Below, one piece after another: positions 1-7,466 of a DNA stretch of 64,000 bases. The first letter of the stretch is position 1. Every line of letters begins with the position of its first letter. The notes beneath the pieces are model-generated. The model was given only the letters and a program-made list of their open reading frames with translations, was not told where the DNA came from and searched no databases. The position numbers and the translations under genes were made by a program. The stretch comes from Mycobacterium sp. (GTDB lineage: Bacteria; Actinomycetota; Actinomycetes; Mycobacteriales; Mycobacteriaceae): the NCBI GenBank assembly GCA_021732005.1, contig JAKFVT010000008.1, positions 56,531-120,530 of the forward strand. The letters run 5' to 3'.

Positions 1-291
1 CGCGGCGGCGAGGGCGCCCACCATTGCGGCCGCACCACGGCCAACCCACACCCGAGTGCGTGACGGCTGCCCCAACTGCACCAGGGTCGCTGCGCCCAGT
101 ACGGCCAGCCACATCGCAGTCCAGGGCGTCATCTGCGGCCAGGTTGGGTAGATGCGGGTCAACGCTTGGACACCACTGGCCCAGCCCACCCAGTTCAACG
201 CAGCAACGACAAACACGACCACAACAGCGGCGCGGCCCCATCGTGCCAACGCCACCGTTTCCAATGCCGCGCCGGTGCCGGGCTTGTCCAT
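1..291 (-). CDS. Membrane protein, N-terminal part only
   Basis: The first 97 codons of a minus-strand gene that runs off the left edge. The ATG at 291 is preceded by a good GGAGGGG-type ribosome site about 6 bases away. The visible part has a short cytoplasmic head, a hydrophobic segment at about residues 19-36 (ending in a LNWVGWASG stretch), a second at about 58-72, and a third beginning near the edge. This resembles the multi-pass sensor head that precedes signalling domains (phosphodiesterase, cyclase or phosphatase) in mycobacterial sensors, but no output domain is visible, so the function is not assigned. Confidence 0.7.
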   Translation of the reverse strand, partial: MDKPGTGAALETVALARWGRAAVVVVFVVAALNWVGWASGVQALTRIYPTWPQMTPWTAMWLAVLGAATLVQLGQPSRTRVWVGRGAAAMVGALAAA

Positions 292-671
292 CGGTGATCC
301 CCTCCCCCGAGTGGGCCCCTAAGAGCGCCGTCGCGCCCCGCGGCTGGTGACTCGACGCAGGGATCGCCGGTCGTCGTGCACTTTCGTCGACAACCCGATC
401 TCGATGCCCTCCTGAATCGAGATGGCTCGACGTTCGTCCGGTAATCGTCTCGGTTTTCGAACGTCCCGACCTAGAGGCCAAAGTCACCGACAGAGCAGTT
501 CGAACAGAAACTCAGCCGCGCGCAGCCGTCGATGACTCTCGACACCTACGCAGGCCTCTTCGATGAGGACCTGGGGAAGTCGCGGACCGTCTCGACGCAG
601 CAATGGCCGCTACTGCGGACGGCTTCTGATCGCTAGCGGGGGCAAACCGCCGCTGAACTGCTCAAACTCTG
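292..671. other. 380-base region without an intact gene
   Basis: Between the membrane-protein start and tRNA-Ala there is no intact ORF with codon structure. Its right half carries the integrase relic described separately (about 498-629). The left half (292-497) shows no recognisable gene, repeat or terminator. Confidence 0.6.
498..629 (+). pseudogene. Relic C-terminus of a tyrosine (phage-type) integrase
   Basis: Read across frameshifts, this stretch gives the typical end of an actinophage integrase: K-L-S-R-A-Q-P-S-M-T-L-D-T-Y-A-G-L-F-D-E-D-L from about 508 to 573, then, after a 1-base frame change at 574-575, E-V-A-D-R-L-D-A-A-M and a stop at 627-629. The family norm is L-G-H-x-x-P-S-M-T-L-D-x-Y; the usual Gly-His is Ser-Arg here, while the nucleophile Tyr of T-L-D-T-Y remains. 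Upstream sequence has another frame break near 500 and then loses resemblance. It ends 43 bases from the 3' end of tRNA-Ala, the usual place for such a gene. Assignment is from motif memory; certain only that it cannot encode an active enzyme. Confidence 0.7.
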
Positions 672-744
672 TGGAGCTAAGGGGAATCGAACCCCTGACC
701 TTCTCGATGCGAACGAGACGCGCTACCAACTGCGCTATAGCCCC
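672..744 (-). tRNA. tRNA-Ala (anticodon CGC)
   Basis: A full cloverleaf folds on the minus strand: acceptor GGGGCTA/TAGCTCC with one G-U pair, D stem GCGC/GCGC, anticodon stem TCTCG/CGAGA with loop TTCGCAT giving anticodon CGC (reads GCG, alanine), and T stem AGGGG/CCCCT with TTCGATT loop. The discriminator base is A; the 3' CCA is not encoded. Confidence 0.96.
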
Positions 745-795
745 TTGGTCGGTAGCAGGCTACCAGTCGCAGCCCGCCTAGTTGAAACCGGCGAC

Positions 796-1866
796 CTACT
801 GGCCGGCCGCCCGCGGCAGGTCGAAGTGCCGCGCGAACGCCACCTCGTCGAGGTGCTCGAAAATCGGGTCCTCGTCGTCGATGTCCAGCACCGCGGCGCC
901 CGGACGGCGCAGCCGGGACGGCACGACGTCGAATTCGCGGTCCTGGGTGTTCTCGACGCCGAGCCGCGAGCGCGCCATCCGCTGCTGGCGACGCCGGCGC
1001 ACCTGCTCCTCGATCCTGGTCTGACGACGCAGGTAGCCCAGGTACAGCACTGTCACGGCACCGGCCACACCGGTGACCCACCACAGGTCGGAGCTGACGG
1101 TGAACGACAGCGCGGCCGTCACGACCATGACCGTGGCCATCGCCATCAGCATCCGCTTGCGGAAGCGGTACTTGCGCGCGCTCACCGCCGCGGCGGTCGT
1201 GGACTCCGAACGACGTGGCCGGCTCGCCCGTGGCGTCACGGTCGTCGCAGGCTCGTCCTCGGCCTCCAGACCTGAAGTGTCCTCGACATATTCGTATTCG
1301 TCGTCGGTGCCGTCCTGCGGCTGGTCCTCGGCGACCGCCTGGAACTGATCGGTGTCATCGATCGCGGGCGCGGTGTCAGCCTGGTCGTCCTCGATCGCGT
1401 CGCTGGCCTCCTCGACCTCCGCAACGGGTTCGGCCACCACCGGCGCCGGGGCTTCGTCGAACAGGCTCGGCTGGACCTGGGCGCTGCGCGCAGTGCCTCC
1501 GACCGGCAATGCGCCGGAGTCCTCGTCGACCACGTCGACGTCGAGGTAATCCGACTCGACCTCTTCGGTGACCGCGGCCACCACGACGACTGTGCGGGTC
1601 CGCGACGGCGTCACCTCGTCGTCGGAGTCCTGCTCGTCGAACTGGTCCTCTTCGGGCTGCCAGTCCGGGTCGTGCCGATGACCGGCCGAGGGGCCGCTGC
1701 GCTTGAACCGGCGCGACTTCTCGCCACCGTTGAGCACTCGGGTGGCAAGCGCGACGTCACTGGTCCGGCGGACGTTGTCACGCTTGCTGATGAGCATCGG
1801 GACCAACACAAACAACCACAGCACCACAAGCGAAATCCAGAGCAATGATTGGGGGATGCTTGGCAT
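796..1866 (-). CDS. GlpR-like divisome membrane protein (Rv0996 equivalent)
   Basis: 356 residues. One hydrophobic segment at about 8-24, then an acidic, Pro/Thr-poor disordered stretch to about 235, then a hydrophobic pair at about 240-258 and 262-280, a basic coiled stretch rich in Arg/Gln and a short tail with D-I-D-D-E-D-P-I-F-E-H-L. This layout and its place next to the MoeA-like gene match M. tuberculosis Rv0996. In Corynebacterium the membrane receptor GlpR binds the gephyrin-like Glp and links it to FtsZ and polar growth, and Streptomyces SepX is related; function here is inferred from that. The ATG at 1866 is chosen over an upstream in-frame start at 1965 because AAAGGAG lies 9 bases before it. 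A sigma-70-type promoter lies in the 146-base gap to rimJ, so it need not depend on the galU transcript. Confidence 0.85.
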   Translation of the reverse strand: MPSIPQSLLWISLVVLWLFVLVPMLISKRDNVRRTSDVALATRVLNGGEKSRRFKRSGPSAGHRHDPDWQPEEDQFDEQDSDDEVTPSRTRTVVVVAAVTEEVESDYLDVDVVDEDSGALPVGGTARSAQVQPSLFDEAPAPVVAEPVAEVEEASDAIEDDQADTAPAIDDTDQFQAVAEDQPQDGTDDEYEYVEDTSGLEAEDEPATTVTPRASRPRRSESTTAAAVSARKYRFRKRMLMAMATVMVVTAALSFTVSSDLWWVTGVAGAVTVLYLGYLRRQTRIEEQVRRRRQQRMARSRLGVENTQDREFDVVPSRLRRPGAAVLDIDDEDPIFEHLDEVAFARHFDLPRAAGQ

Positions 1867-1935
1867 GGTGGCCTGCTCCTTTCGCGTCCAGGCTAGGTCC
1901 GTGACCTTGGCAACCCGGGACGGCGCGCCGGAGTC

Positions 1936-1965
1936 AATTACACACTTGTAATTTGGCCTTGACAA
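1936..1965 (-). promoter_or_regulatory. Promoter of the glpR-like gene with an overlapping palindrome
   Basis: On the minus strand, TTGTCA (1965-1960) and TGTAAT (1942-1937) are separated by 17 bases, a good housekeeping -35/-10 pair. A perfect inverted repeat, AATTACA-N4-TGTAATT (1936-1953), covers the -10 and part of the spacer, so a dimeric repressor could act here. The regulator is unknown. Confidence 0.55.
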
Positions 1966-2012
1966 GCACCAACAGCCACAAATGTCACATTAGTAACAAG
2001 TCGCCTCGGCAA

Positions 2013-2666
2013 TCACGCCCAGTGCGCCAGTCCACGGTGCACCAGCCGACCCGCCACCGAGCCCTCGACCTCTTCCACCGTCATCCCCACCAGCAGGTGG
2101 TCGCGCCACGCGCCGTCGACATCGAGGTACCGCTCCAGCAGGCCCTCTTCGCGAAACCCGACCTTGGCCAGCACCGCGCGACTCGCCGCATTCTCCGGGC
2201 GCACCGTCGCCTCCACCCGATGCAGGCCGACCGGCCCGAAACAGTGGTCGAGCCCCAGTGCAAGCGCACCCGTGGCCACCCCCGCGCCGGTGACGGCACT
2301 GGACACCCAGTAACCGATCCAGGCTGAGCGCAACGCACCGTGCGTCACGTTGCCGATCGTGAGTTGACCGCTGAACTGCCCGTCGAGTTCGATCACGTAC
2401 GGCAGCATCCGGCCCTTGCGAGCCTCCGCCCGAAGGCCCGAACACACCGGTGGCCACGACGAAACCGCATGGCGCACAGTCCAATCCACCTCAGCCGTCG
2501 GCTCCCACGGCTCGAGGTAGCGGCGGTCGGCCAGGCGGATGCGGCTCCACATCGCCGCGTCACGCATTCGCACCGGACGCAACCGGATGACCCCGGCGCC
2601 CACCCGCAGCGGACCGACGGAAGCGGGCCAGCCCGGGTGCAGGGAACTGTTTCGCCACAAATTCAC
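2013..2666 (-). CDS. rimJ: RimJ-type GNAT N-acetyltransferase
   Basis: 217 residues, GNAT fold, equivalent of Rv0995. The acetyl-CoA region is seen in G-Y-W-V-S-S-A-V-T-G-A-G-V-A-T-G-A, followed by the family signature H-R-V-E-A-T-V-R-P-E-N-A-A-S-R-A-V-L and G-F-R-E-E-G-L. RimJ acetylates the N-terminus of ribosomal protein S5 in E. coli; the substrate in mycobacteria is not shown by the sequence. It starts with GTG 12 bases after the stop of the moeA-like gene, whose last codons carry the only Shine-Dalgarno-like GAGG, so translation is probably coupled. Confidence 0.88.
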   Translation of the reverse strand: MNLWRNSSLHPGWPASVGPLRVGAGVIRLRPVRMRDAAMWSRIRLADRRYLEPWEPTAEVDWTVRHAVSSWPPVCSGLRAEARKGRMLPYVIELDGQFSGQLTIGNVTHGALRSAWIGYWVSSAVTGAGVATGALALGLDHCFGPVGLHRVEATVRPENAASRAVLAKVGFREEGLLERYLDVDGAWRDHLLVGMTVEEVEGSVAGRLVHRGLAHWA

Positions 2667-2678
2667 AGTGATCGGGGT

Positions 2679-3932
2679 TCAGCCTCGTTGAGCCAGGAAG
2701 GCGACGTCGACGACCTCGCCGGTTCGAACCTGATCCAGCTCGGTGGGCACCACGACCAAGCAGTTGGCCTCGGCCAGCGTCGCCAACAGATGTGACGACG
2801 CACCCGGGGCGCCGCCGAGCGCCTGCACCAGATATTCGCCGGTGTCCTGATCACGCATCAGCTGTCCCCGCAGGTAACCCTTCCGGCCGGGCACCGACGA
2901 AATCGGCGACAACGCCCGGGCCTGCACGACACGCCGAAGCGACTGGCGCTTGCCCAGCGAGAGCCGAATCAGCGGGCGAACCATGACTTCGAAAACCACC
3001 AGCGCACTGACCGGGTTCGCCGGCAACAGGAACGTCGGGACCCGTTCGCGGCCCAGCTGACCGAAGCCCTGGACCGACCCGGGATGCATGGCGATCCTGG
3101 TGACTTCCATCTCGCCGAGCTTGGACAGCACCGCGCGCACGCCCTCGGCCGCAGCCCCGCCGACCGCACCGGCGATCACCACCAGCTCGGCACGGTTGAG
3201 CTGACCCTCGACCGCCTCGCGCAGCGCGTTCGGGTCGGTGCTGACGATGCCGACCCGATTCACCTCGGCACCGGCATCGCGCGCCGCGGCCGCGATCGCA
3301 TAGGAGTTGACGTCGTACACCTGGCCGTTGCCGGGCGTCCGGGAGATGTCGACCAACTCGCCGCCCACACTCATCACGGTCACCCGGGGACGCGGGTGCA
3401 CCAGCACCCGCTCGCGGCCGACCGCCGCGAGCAGTCCGACCTGCGCGGCGCCGATCGTCGCCCCGGCGCGCACCGCGACGTCACCGGGCTGCACATCGTC
3501 ACCGGCCCGGCGCACATAGGCGCCCGACCGGACCCCGCGCAGCACTCGCACCCGCGCCTGACCGCCGTCGGTCCAGCGCAGCGGAAGCACCGCATCGGCC
3601 AGCGTCGGCATCGGCGCACCGGTCTGCACCCGGGCGGCTTGTTTGGGCTGCAGCCGGCTCGGCGTGCGCGCGCCCGCCTCGATCACACCCATCACCGGCA
3701 GGCTGATCTCGGCGCCCCGCTCGTCGTCGGAATCGCCGCCGAGACCCTGGACATCCACGCTGCGGACCGCATAGCCGTCAATGGCGGCCTGGTCGAAACC
3801 GGGCAGCGGATGTTCGGTGATCACTTCCTCGGCGCACATCAGACCCTGGGCCTCGGCGATCGGCACCCGTACCGGCCGTGGCGCCACCGCCGCGGCCGCC
3901 ACTCTGGCCTGCTGTTCCTCTACCGAACGCAC
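2679..3932 (-). CDS. moeA1: MoeA/gephyrin-like protein (Glp type)
   Basis: 417 residues, full MoeA length: N-terminal domains with the motif L-P-G-F-D-Q-A-A-I-D-G-Y-A-V, central MogA-like domain (P-R-V-T-V-M-S-V-G-G-E-L-V then G-A-V-G-G-A-A-A-E-G), and a C-terminal barrel from about 345. Classical MoeA inserts molybdate into molybdopterin. Two points favour the divisome role of Glp instead: the MogA-like loop reads V-I-A-G-A-V-G-G where catalytic MoeA normally has a T-G-G-x-S-x-G-x-x-D motif, and the gene sits with the glpR-like gene and galU rather than with other cofactor genes. GTG start at 3932, 49 bases after galU. Confidence 0.88.
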   Translation of the reverse strand: MRSVEEQQARVAAAAVAPRPVRVPIAEAQGLMCAEEVITEHPLPGFDQAAIDGYAVRSVDVQGLGGDSDDERGAEISLPVMGVIEAGARTPSRLQPKQAARVQTGAPMPTLADAVLPLRWTDGGQARVRVLRGVRSGAYVRRAGDDVQPGDVAVRAGATIGAAQVGLLAAVGRERVLVHPRPRVTVMSVGGELVDISRTPGNGQVYDVNSYAIAAAARDAGAEVNRVGIVSTDPNALREAVEGQLNRAELVVIAGAVGGAAAEGVRAVLSKLGEMEVTRIAMHPGSVQGFGQLGRERVPTFLLPANPVSALVVFEVMVRPLIRLSLGKRQSLRRVVQARALSPISSVPGRKGYLRGQLMRDQDTGEYLVQALGGAPGASSHLLATLAEANCLVVVPTELDQVRTGEVVDVAFLAQRG

Positions 3933-3981
3933 CGCGCGCCTTTCTGCCTCGAGCTCCGGTCGCGCGGGCCCGCCGCAGCTT

Positions 3982-4902
3982 CTACTGTTCGGTCTTGTCG
4001 GCCAGGCCCAGGCGTGCCGTCAACCATCGCCGCAAATCCGGGCCATAGTCGTCACGATCCAACGCAAAGTCAACCGCAGCCTTCAGGTAGCCGCCGGGAT
4101 TTCCCAAGTCGTGTCGAGAGCCGCGGTGGACCACGACATGCACCGGGTGCCCCTCCTTGATCAACAACTCGATGGCGTCCGTCAGCTGGATCTCGCCACC
4201 GACACCGCGGTCGACGCGGCGCAGCGCGTCGAATATCGCCCGATCCAGGATGTAGCGCCCGGCCGCGGCATACAGCGACGGCGCGTCCTCGGCCTTCGGC
4301 TTCTCCACCATGCCCTTGACCCGCATCACGTTCGGGTTGGCCGCATCGGGCAATTTCTCGACGTCGAACACGCCGTAGGAGCTGACCTCGTCCTCGGACA
4401 CCTCGATGGCGCACAGCACCGTGCCGCCCCGCTTGGCGCGCACCTTCGCCATGGTCTCGAGCACACCGGTCGGCAACACCAGGTCGTCGGGCAGCAGCAC
4501 CGAGACCGCATCCTCGTCCGGCGACAGCACCGCTTCCACACAGCCGACCGCGTGGCCCAGGCCCAGCGGCTCGTGCTGCACCACCGACTCGACCTTGATC
4601 AGCGCCGGGGCGCGGCGCACCTTCTCCAGCATCGCCTTCTTGCCGCGGGCCTCGAGCGTGCCTTCCAGCACCAGATCCTCGACGAAGTGGGCGACCACGC
4701 TGTCTTTGCCTTCAGAGGTGACGATCACCAGCCGCTCGGCGCCCGCCTCCGCGGCCTCCTCGGCGACGAGTTCGATACCGGGCGTGTCGACGACAGGCAG
4801 CAATTCCTTGGGCACGGTCTTGGTGGCGGGCAGGAATCGCGTTCCCAATCCGGCCGCGGGGACGATCGCTGTGCGTGGAATCGGGACCTCTGGCGGCCTC
4901 AT
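3982..4902 (-). CDS. galU: UTP-glucose-1-phosphate uridylyltransferase
   Basis: 306 residues. Makes UDP-glucose from glucose-1-phosphate and UTP for trehalose, glucan and envelope sugar synthesis. The nucleotide-binding loop A-A-G-L-G-T-R-F-L-P-A-T-K-T-V-P-K-E-L-L-P is at residues 15-35, and V-E-K-P and G-G-E-I-Q-L-T-D-A-I motifs follow. It is the first gene of the galU-glp-rimJ-glpR block and is divergent from the cyclo-ligase gene 45 bases away. Matches Rv0993. Confidence 0.96.
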   Translation of the reverse strand: MRPPEVPIPRTAIVPAAGLGTRFLPATKTVPKELLPVVDTPGIELVAEEAAEAGAERLVIVTSEGKDSVVAHFVEDLVLEGTLEARGKKAMLEKVRRAPALIKVESVVQHEPLGLGHAVGCVEAVLSPDEDAVSVLLPDDLVLPTGVLETMAKVRAKRGGTVLCAIEVSEDEVSSYGVFDVEKLPDAANPNVMRVKGMVEKPKAEDAPSLYAAAGRYILDRAIFDALRRVDRGVGGEIQLTDAIELLIKEGHPVHVVVHRGSRHDLGNPGGYLKAAVDFALDRDDYGPDLRRWLTARLGLADKTEQ

Positions 4903-4947
4903 CGTTCACACCCTAACGGCAACATGTTGGTCCTTCACTCTGGCGCA

Positions 4948-5571
4948 ATGCAGTTGCGCGCTGACATGGTGGACGGCGTGCTCGCCGGTACCAAAGCCCA
5001 ACACCGGGCTGCCCTGTTGGCGGCGCGCCGGGAAGTGTCTGACGAGGTGCGGGCGGCCGAGGCCCTGGCGCTCTGTGCGCACCTCGAGAAGTTCGTGGGC
5101 CGGGACGACACCGTGTGCGCCTACCTCCCCGTGGGCACCGAGCCGGGTTCGCCGCAGCTGGTGGAAGGGCTGCGCGAACTGTGCGCCCGAGTGCTGTTGC
5201 CGGTGACGCGCACCGGCGCCGACGGCCGACCGCTCGCCCTGTGCTGGGGTGTCTACGTGCCCGGCGAGCTGGTCGCCGCGCGATACGGGCTGCTCGAGCC
5301 TGCCGAGCCGGTGTTGCCGAGCTCGGCCCTGGGCGAGGCGGACCTCGTTCTCGTGCCGGCGCTGGCGGTGGACCGCCGAGGTGTGCGGCTGGGTCGCGGC
5401 GGCGGCTTCTACGATCGCTCGCTGCCGCTGTGCCGACCCAGCGCCAAGCTGGTCGCGGTGGTCCGCGACGTGGAGCTGGTCGACGAACTGCCCAGCGAAC
5501 CTCATGACATCCGGATGACCCATGTCCTCACCCCCAAACACGGTCTTTGTGCGCTGGCCGACACAGAGTGA
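4948..5571 (+). CDS. 5-formyltetrahydrofolate cyclo-ligase family protein
   Basis: 207 residues from the ATG at 4948. ATP-dependent conversion of 5-formyl-THF to 5,10-methenyl-THF. The family signature G-R-G-G-G-F-Y-D-R-S-L lies at about residues 149-159 and the N-terminal K-A-Q-H-R-A-A-L-L-A-A-R-R helix binds nucleotide. The start is uncertain: in-frame ATGs at 4924, 4948 and 4966 all lack a Shine-Dalgarno sequence, so a leaderless mRNA is likely. Equivalent of Rv0992c. Confidence 0.88.
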   Translation: MQLRADMVDGVLAGTKAQHRAALLAARREVSDEVRAAEALALCAHLEKFVGRDDTVCAYLPVGTEPGSPQLVEGLRELCARVLLPVTRTGADGRPLALCWGVYVPGELVAARYGLLEPAEPVLPSSALGEADLVLVPALAVDRRGVRLGRGGGFYDRSLPLCRPSAKLVAVVRDVELVDELPSEPHDIRMTHVLTPKHGLCALADTE

Positions 5572-5685
5572 GGCCACTCGGCATACGATGCACCCGGACG
5601 GTCCCCCTCGAAGGGTTTTTACCCCATTTCGTCGCGGCGTTCCCCCGGCGCGGCTTGGGGGAATGATACGTGCCACATGGCGGTT

Positions 5686-5712
5686 CTAGCACTTGGCACG
5701 GTAGAGTGCTAA
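5686..5712 (+). promoter_or_regulatory. CIRCE element (HrcA operator)
   Basis: CTAGCACTT - nine bases - GAGTGCTAA, against the consensus TTAGCACTC-N9-GAGTGCTAA. The right arm is perfect and the left has two changes at its ends. It lies 29 bases before the ruc start, so heat induction through HrcA is expected. Confidence 0.85.
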
Positions 5713-5740
5713 CAGACCAAGTCTCGTTCCGGAGGTTCAA

Positions 5741-6076
5741 GTGCCGACCTACAGCTACGCGTGTACCGAGTGCGACAACCGCTTCGACGCGGTGCAGGCG
5801 TTCACTGACGACGCGCTGACCAGTTGCCCCGAGTGCTCCGGCCGGCTGCGCAAGCTGTTCAACTCGGTGGGCGTGGTCTTCAAGGGCAGCGGCTTCTACC
5901 GCACGGACAGCCGCGAAGCAGGCAAGAGCGGCAGCAAATCGGAGTCCTCAGCGTCGTCTTCGTCGTCGACGTCCGAGAAGTCGTCGAGCTCCAGCGATTC
6001 ATCGAGCTCGTCGAGTGCACCCAGTTCGTCCAGTTCGTCGACGTCCTCCGCGCCGGCCGCCGCGGCATCGAGCTAG
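5741..6076 (+). CDS. ruc: Ruc: FmdB-type zinc-ribbon redox chaperone
   Basis: 111 residues. N-terminal zinc ribbon with Cys8-x2-Cys11 and Cys29-x2-Cys32 (FmdB family), then a disordered tail from about residue 60 that is nearly all Ser with some Ala, Pro and Thr. M. tuberculosis Rv0991c has the same plan and is a redox-switched chaperone (Ruc) that binds unfolded protein when its cysteines oxidise and hands it to DnaK. The GTG start at 5741 is preceded by GGAGG. The CIRCE site just upstream agrees with membership of the heat-shock regulon. Confidence 0.92.
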   Translation: MPTYSYACTECDNRFDAVQAFTDDALTSCPECSGRLRKLFNSVGVVFKGSGFYRTDSREAGKSGSKSESSASSSSSTSEKSSSSSDSSSSSSAPSSSSSSTSSAPAAAASS

Positions 6077-6115
6077 CACACCGAGTTTCATTGGAGCGCA
6101 AGGCTTTCCGCGCGC

Positions 6116-7276
6116 TCAGGAGGCCATTCCAGCCGGATTGGGGTTGTCCCCGAATTCGACCGAATAGCCGACCAGTTCACTGCTCTCGTCCTTGACCGGA
6201 CGGATATGAACCTGATCCACCGACCCGTCGGCCGCCTTCTCGTCGATCGCCGGGAACGGCTCGTCGAGCAGGTCCGACGCCCGCAGCTCGGCCATGGTCT
6301 CCGGACTGACCCCGATCAGGTCCCAGATGTGACGTCCGGCCACTTCTCCCCCGTTGGAGTCCAACGTCTTGTCGAAGGCGGCACTGGACGCGACGACGGT
6401 GCCTGCCGGGTCCATGAACGCGACAGCGGCGTCGGGGGCGTACCTCTCGGAGAGCCGATGGGCGCGCAATTCCAGCGACATCGGCACCGAGAGATTCTCG
6501 GCCGCCCTCGCGGAAGCCAACTCCAACAACGCATCTGGCACCTGCTGGGCCGGCATCGGGCGCGCAAACAGATAGCCCTGCGCCAGCTTGCACCCCATGG
6601 TCCTCAGCAGCTCGGCCTGCCCGGGCGTCTCGACCCCCTCCGCCACGACAGCCAGGCCCAAACTGTGGCCCAGACTCACCACCGCGTGCACGATCTTGCG
6701 GCTCTGGCGGTGTTCCTCCATCGCCATCACGAAGCTGGCATCGATCTTCAGTTTCGAGAACGGCAACGTGCTGAGCCACGTCAAGCTCGAATAGCCGGTA
6801 CCGAAATCGTCCATGGCGATCATGCAGCCGAGGTTGATCAGCCGGTCGAGCGTGCGCCGCGGCTGGGTCAGATCGTCGATGAAGCCCGACTCGGTGACTT
6901 CAATGTGCACGCGGCTCAACGGAAATGACGAATCCATCGCCGCTTTGCCGATCCTGGTCGCCAGCTCGGAGTTGCGCAGCTGGGTCGGCGAGACGTTGAA
7001 GCCGAGGAACAGATGGTGCGGCCAGTCCGCCGCGGCCGTAAATGCCGCGCGCATCTGCTGATCCAGCATGCGATCGAGCAGCCCGAACCGGTCCGCGATC
7101 GGAATGAACCGATCGGGGGCGATGTAGCCCTGCTCCGGATCGTTCCATCGGGCGAGAACTTCGAGTCCCAGGACATGGCCGTCGTCCAGGGACACGATCG
7201 GTTGAAAGAACGGCTCCACCCCACCGGTGGCAAGAGCCGCCAAGAGTCTGCGCGCGAGAAGCTGATCAGCGTTCAC
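6116..7276 (-). CDS. EAL-domain cyclic-di-GMP phosphodiesterase, with C-terminal PAS-like part
   Basis: About 386 residues. EAL domain at roughly 1-250: substrate/metal motifs F-F-Q-P-I-V, E-V-L-A-R-W (EVL in place of EAL), N-V-S, E-V-T-E, M-D-D-F-G-T-G-Y-S-S and A-E-G-V-E-T are all present, so the first Glu and the D-D-F-G acidic pair are kept and activity is plausible. Residues about 270-380 look like a PAS fold (A-V-A-F-M-D-P-A-G-T-V-V-A-S-S-A-A-F). GTG at 7276 is chosen because AGGAGG lies 7 bases upstream; a GTG at 7279 is equally in frame. No GGDEF domain is present. Confidence 0.85.
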   Translation of the reverse strand: MNADQLLARRLLAALATGGVEPFFQPIVSLDDGHVLGLEVLARWNDPEQGYIAPDRFIPIADRFGLLDRMLDQQMRAAFTAAADWPHHLFLGFNVSPTQLRNSELATRIGKAAMDSSFPLSRVHIEVTESGFIDDLTQPRRTLDRLINLGCMIAMDDFGTGYSSLTWLSTLPFSKLKIDASFVMAMEEHRQSRKIVHAVVSLGHSLGLAVVAEGVETPGQAELLRTMGCKLAQGYLFARPMPAQQVPDALLELASARAAENLSVPMSLELRAHRLSERYAPDAAVAFMDPAGTVVASSAAFDKTLDSNGGEVAGRHIWDLIGVSPETMAELRASDLLDEPFPAIDEKAADGSVDQVHIRPVKDESSELVGYSVEFGDNPNPAGMAS

Positions 7277-7466
7277 CACTGCGCCTCCTCTCCCCAGCAC
7301 AGGCGCCGAACTTCAGCTGGATACGGTACAGGCAAACCATTCTTAGGGCGTCCAGAAAGCAAAAAGACGCCCGCCTGCAAACAATGCTCCGCCGCCGGCG
7401 GCAGTTGTCAACAGGCCAGAGTGCGACGCGAAACCACCAATGCTGCCCGCGCTCTACGGTTGCGCC

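Noticed and set aside
3781..4947. 5' extension of the cyclo-ligase frame by 389 codons
   Set aside because: Lies antisense to galU and glp with shadow composition; family length fits a start near 4948.
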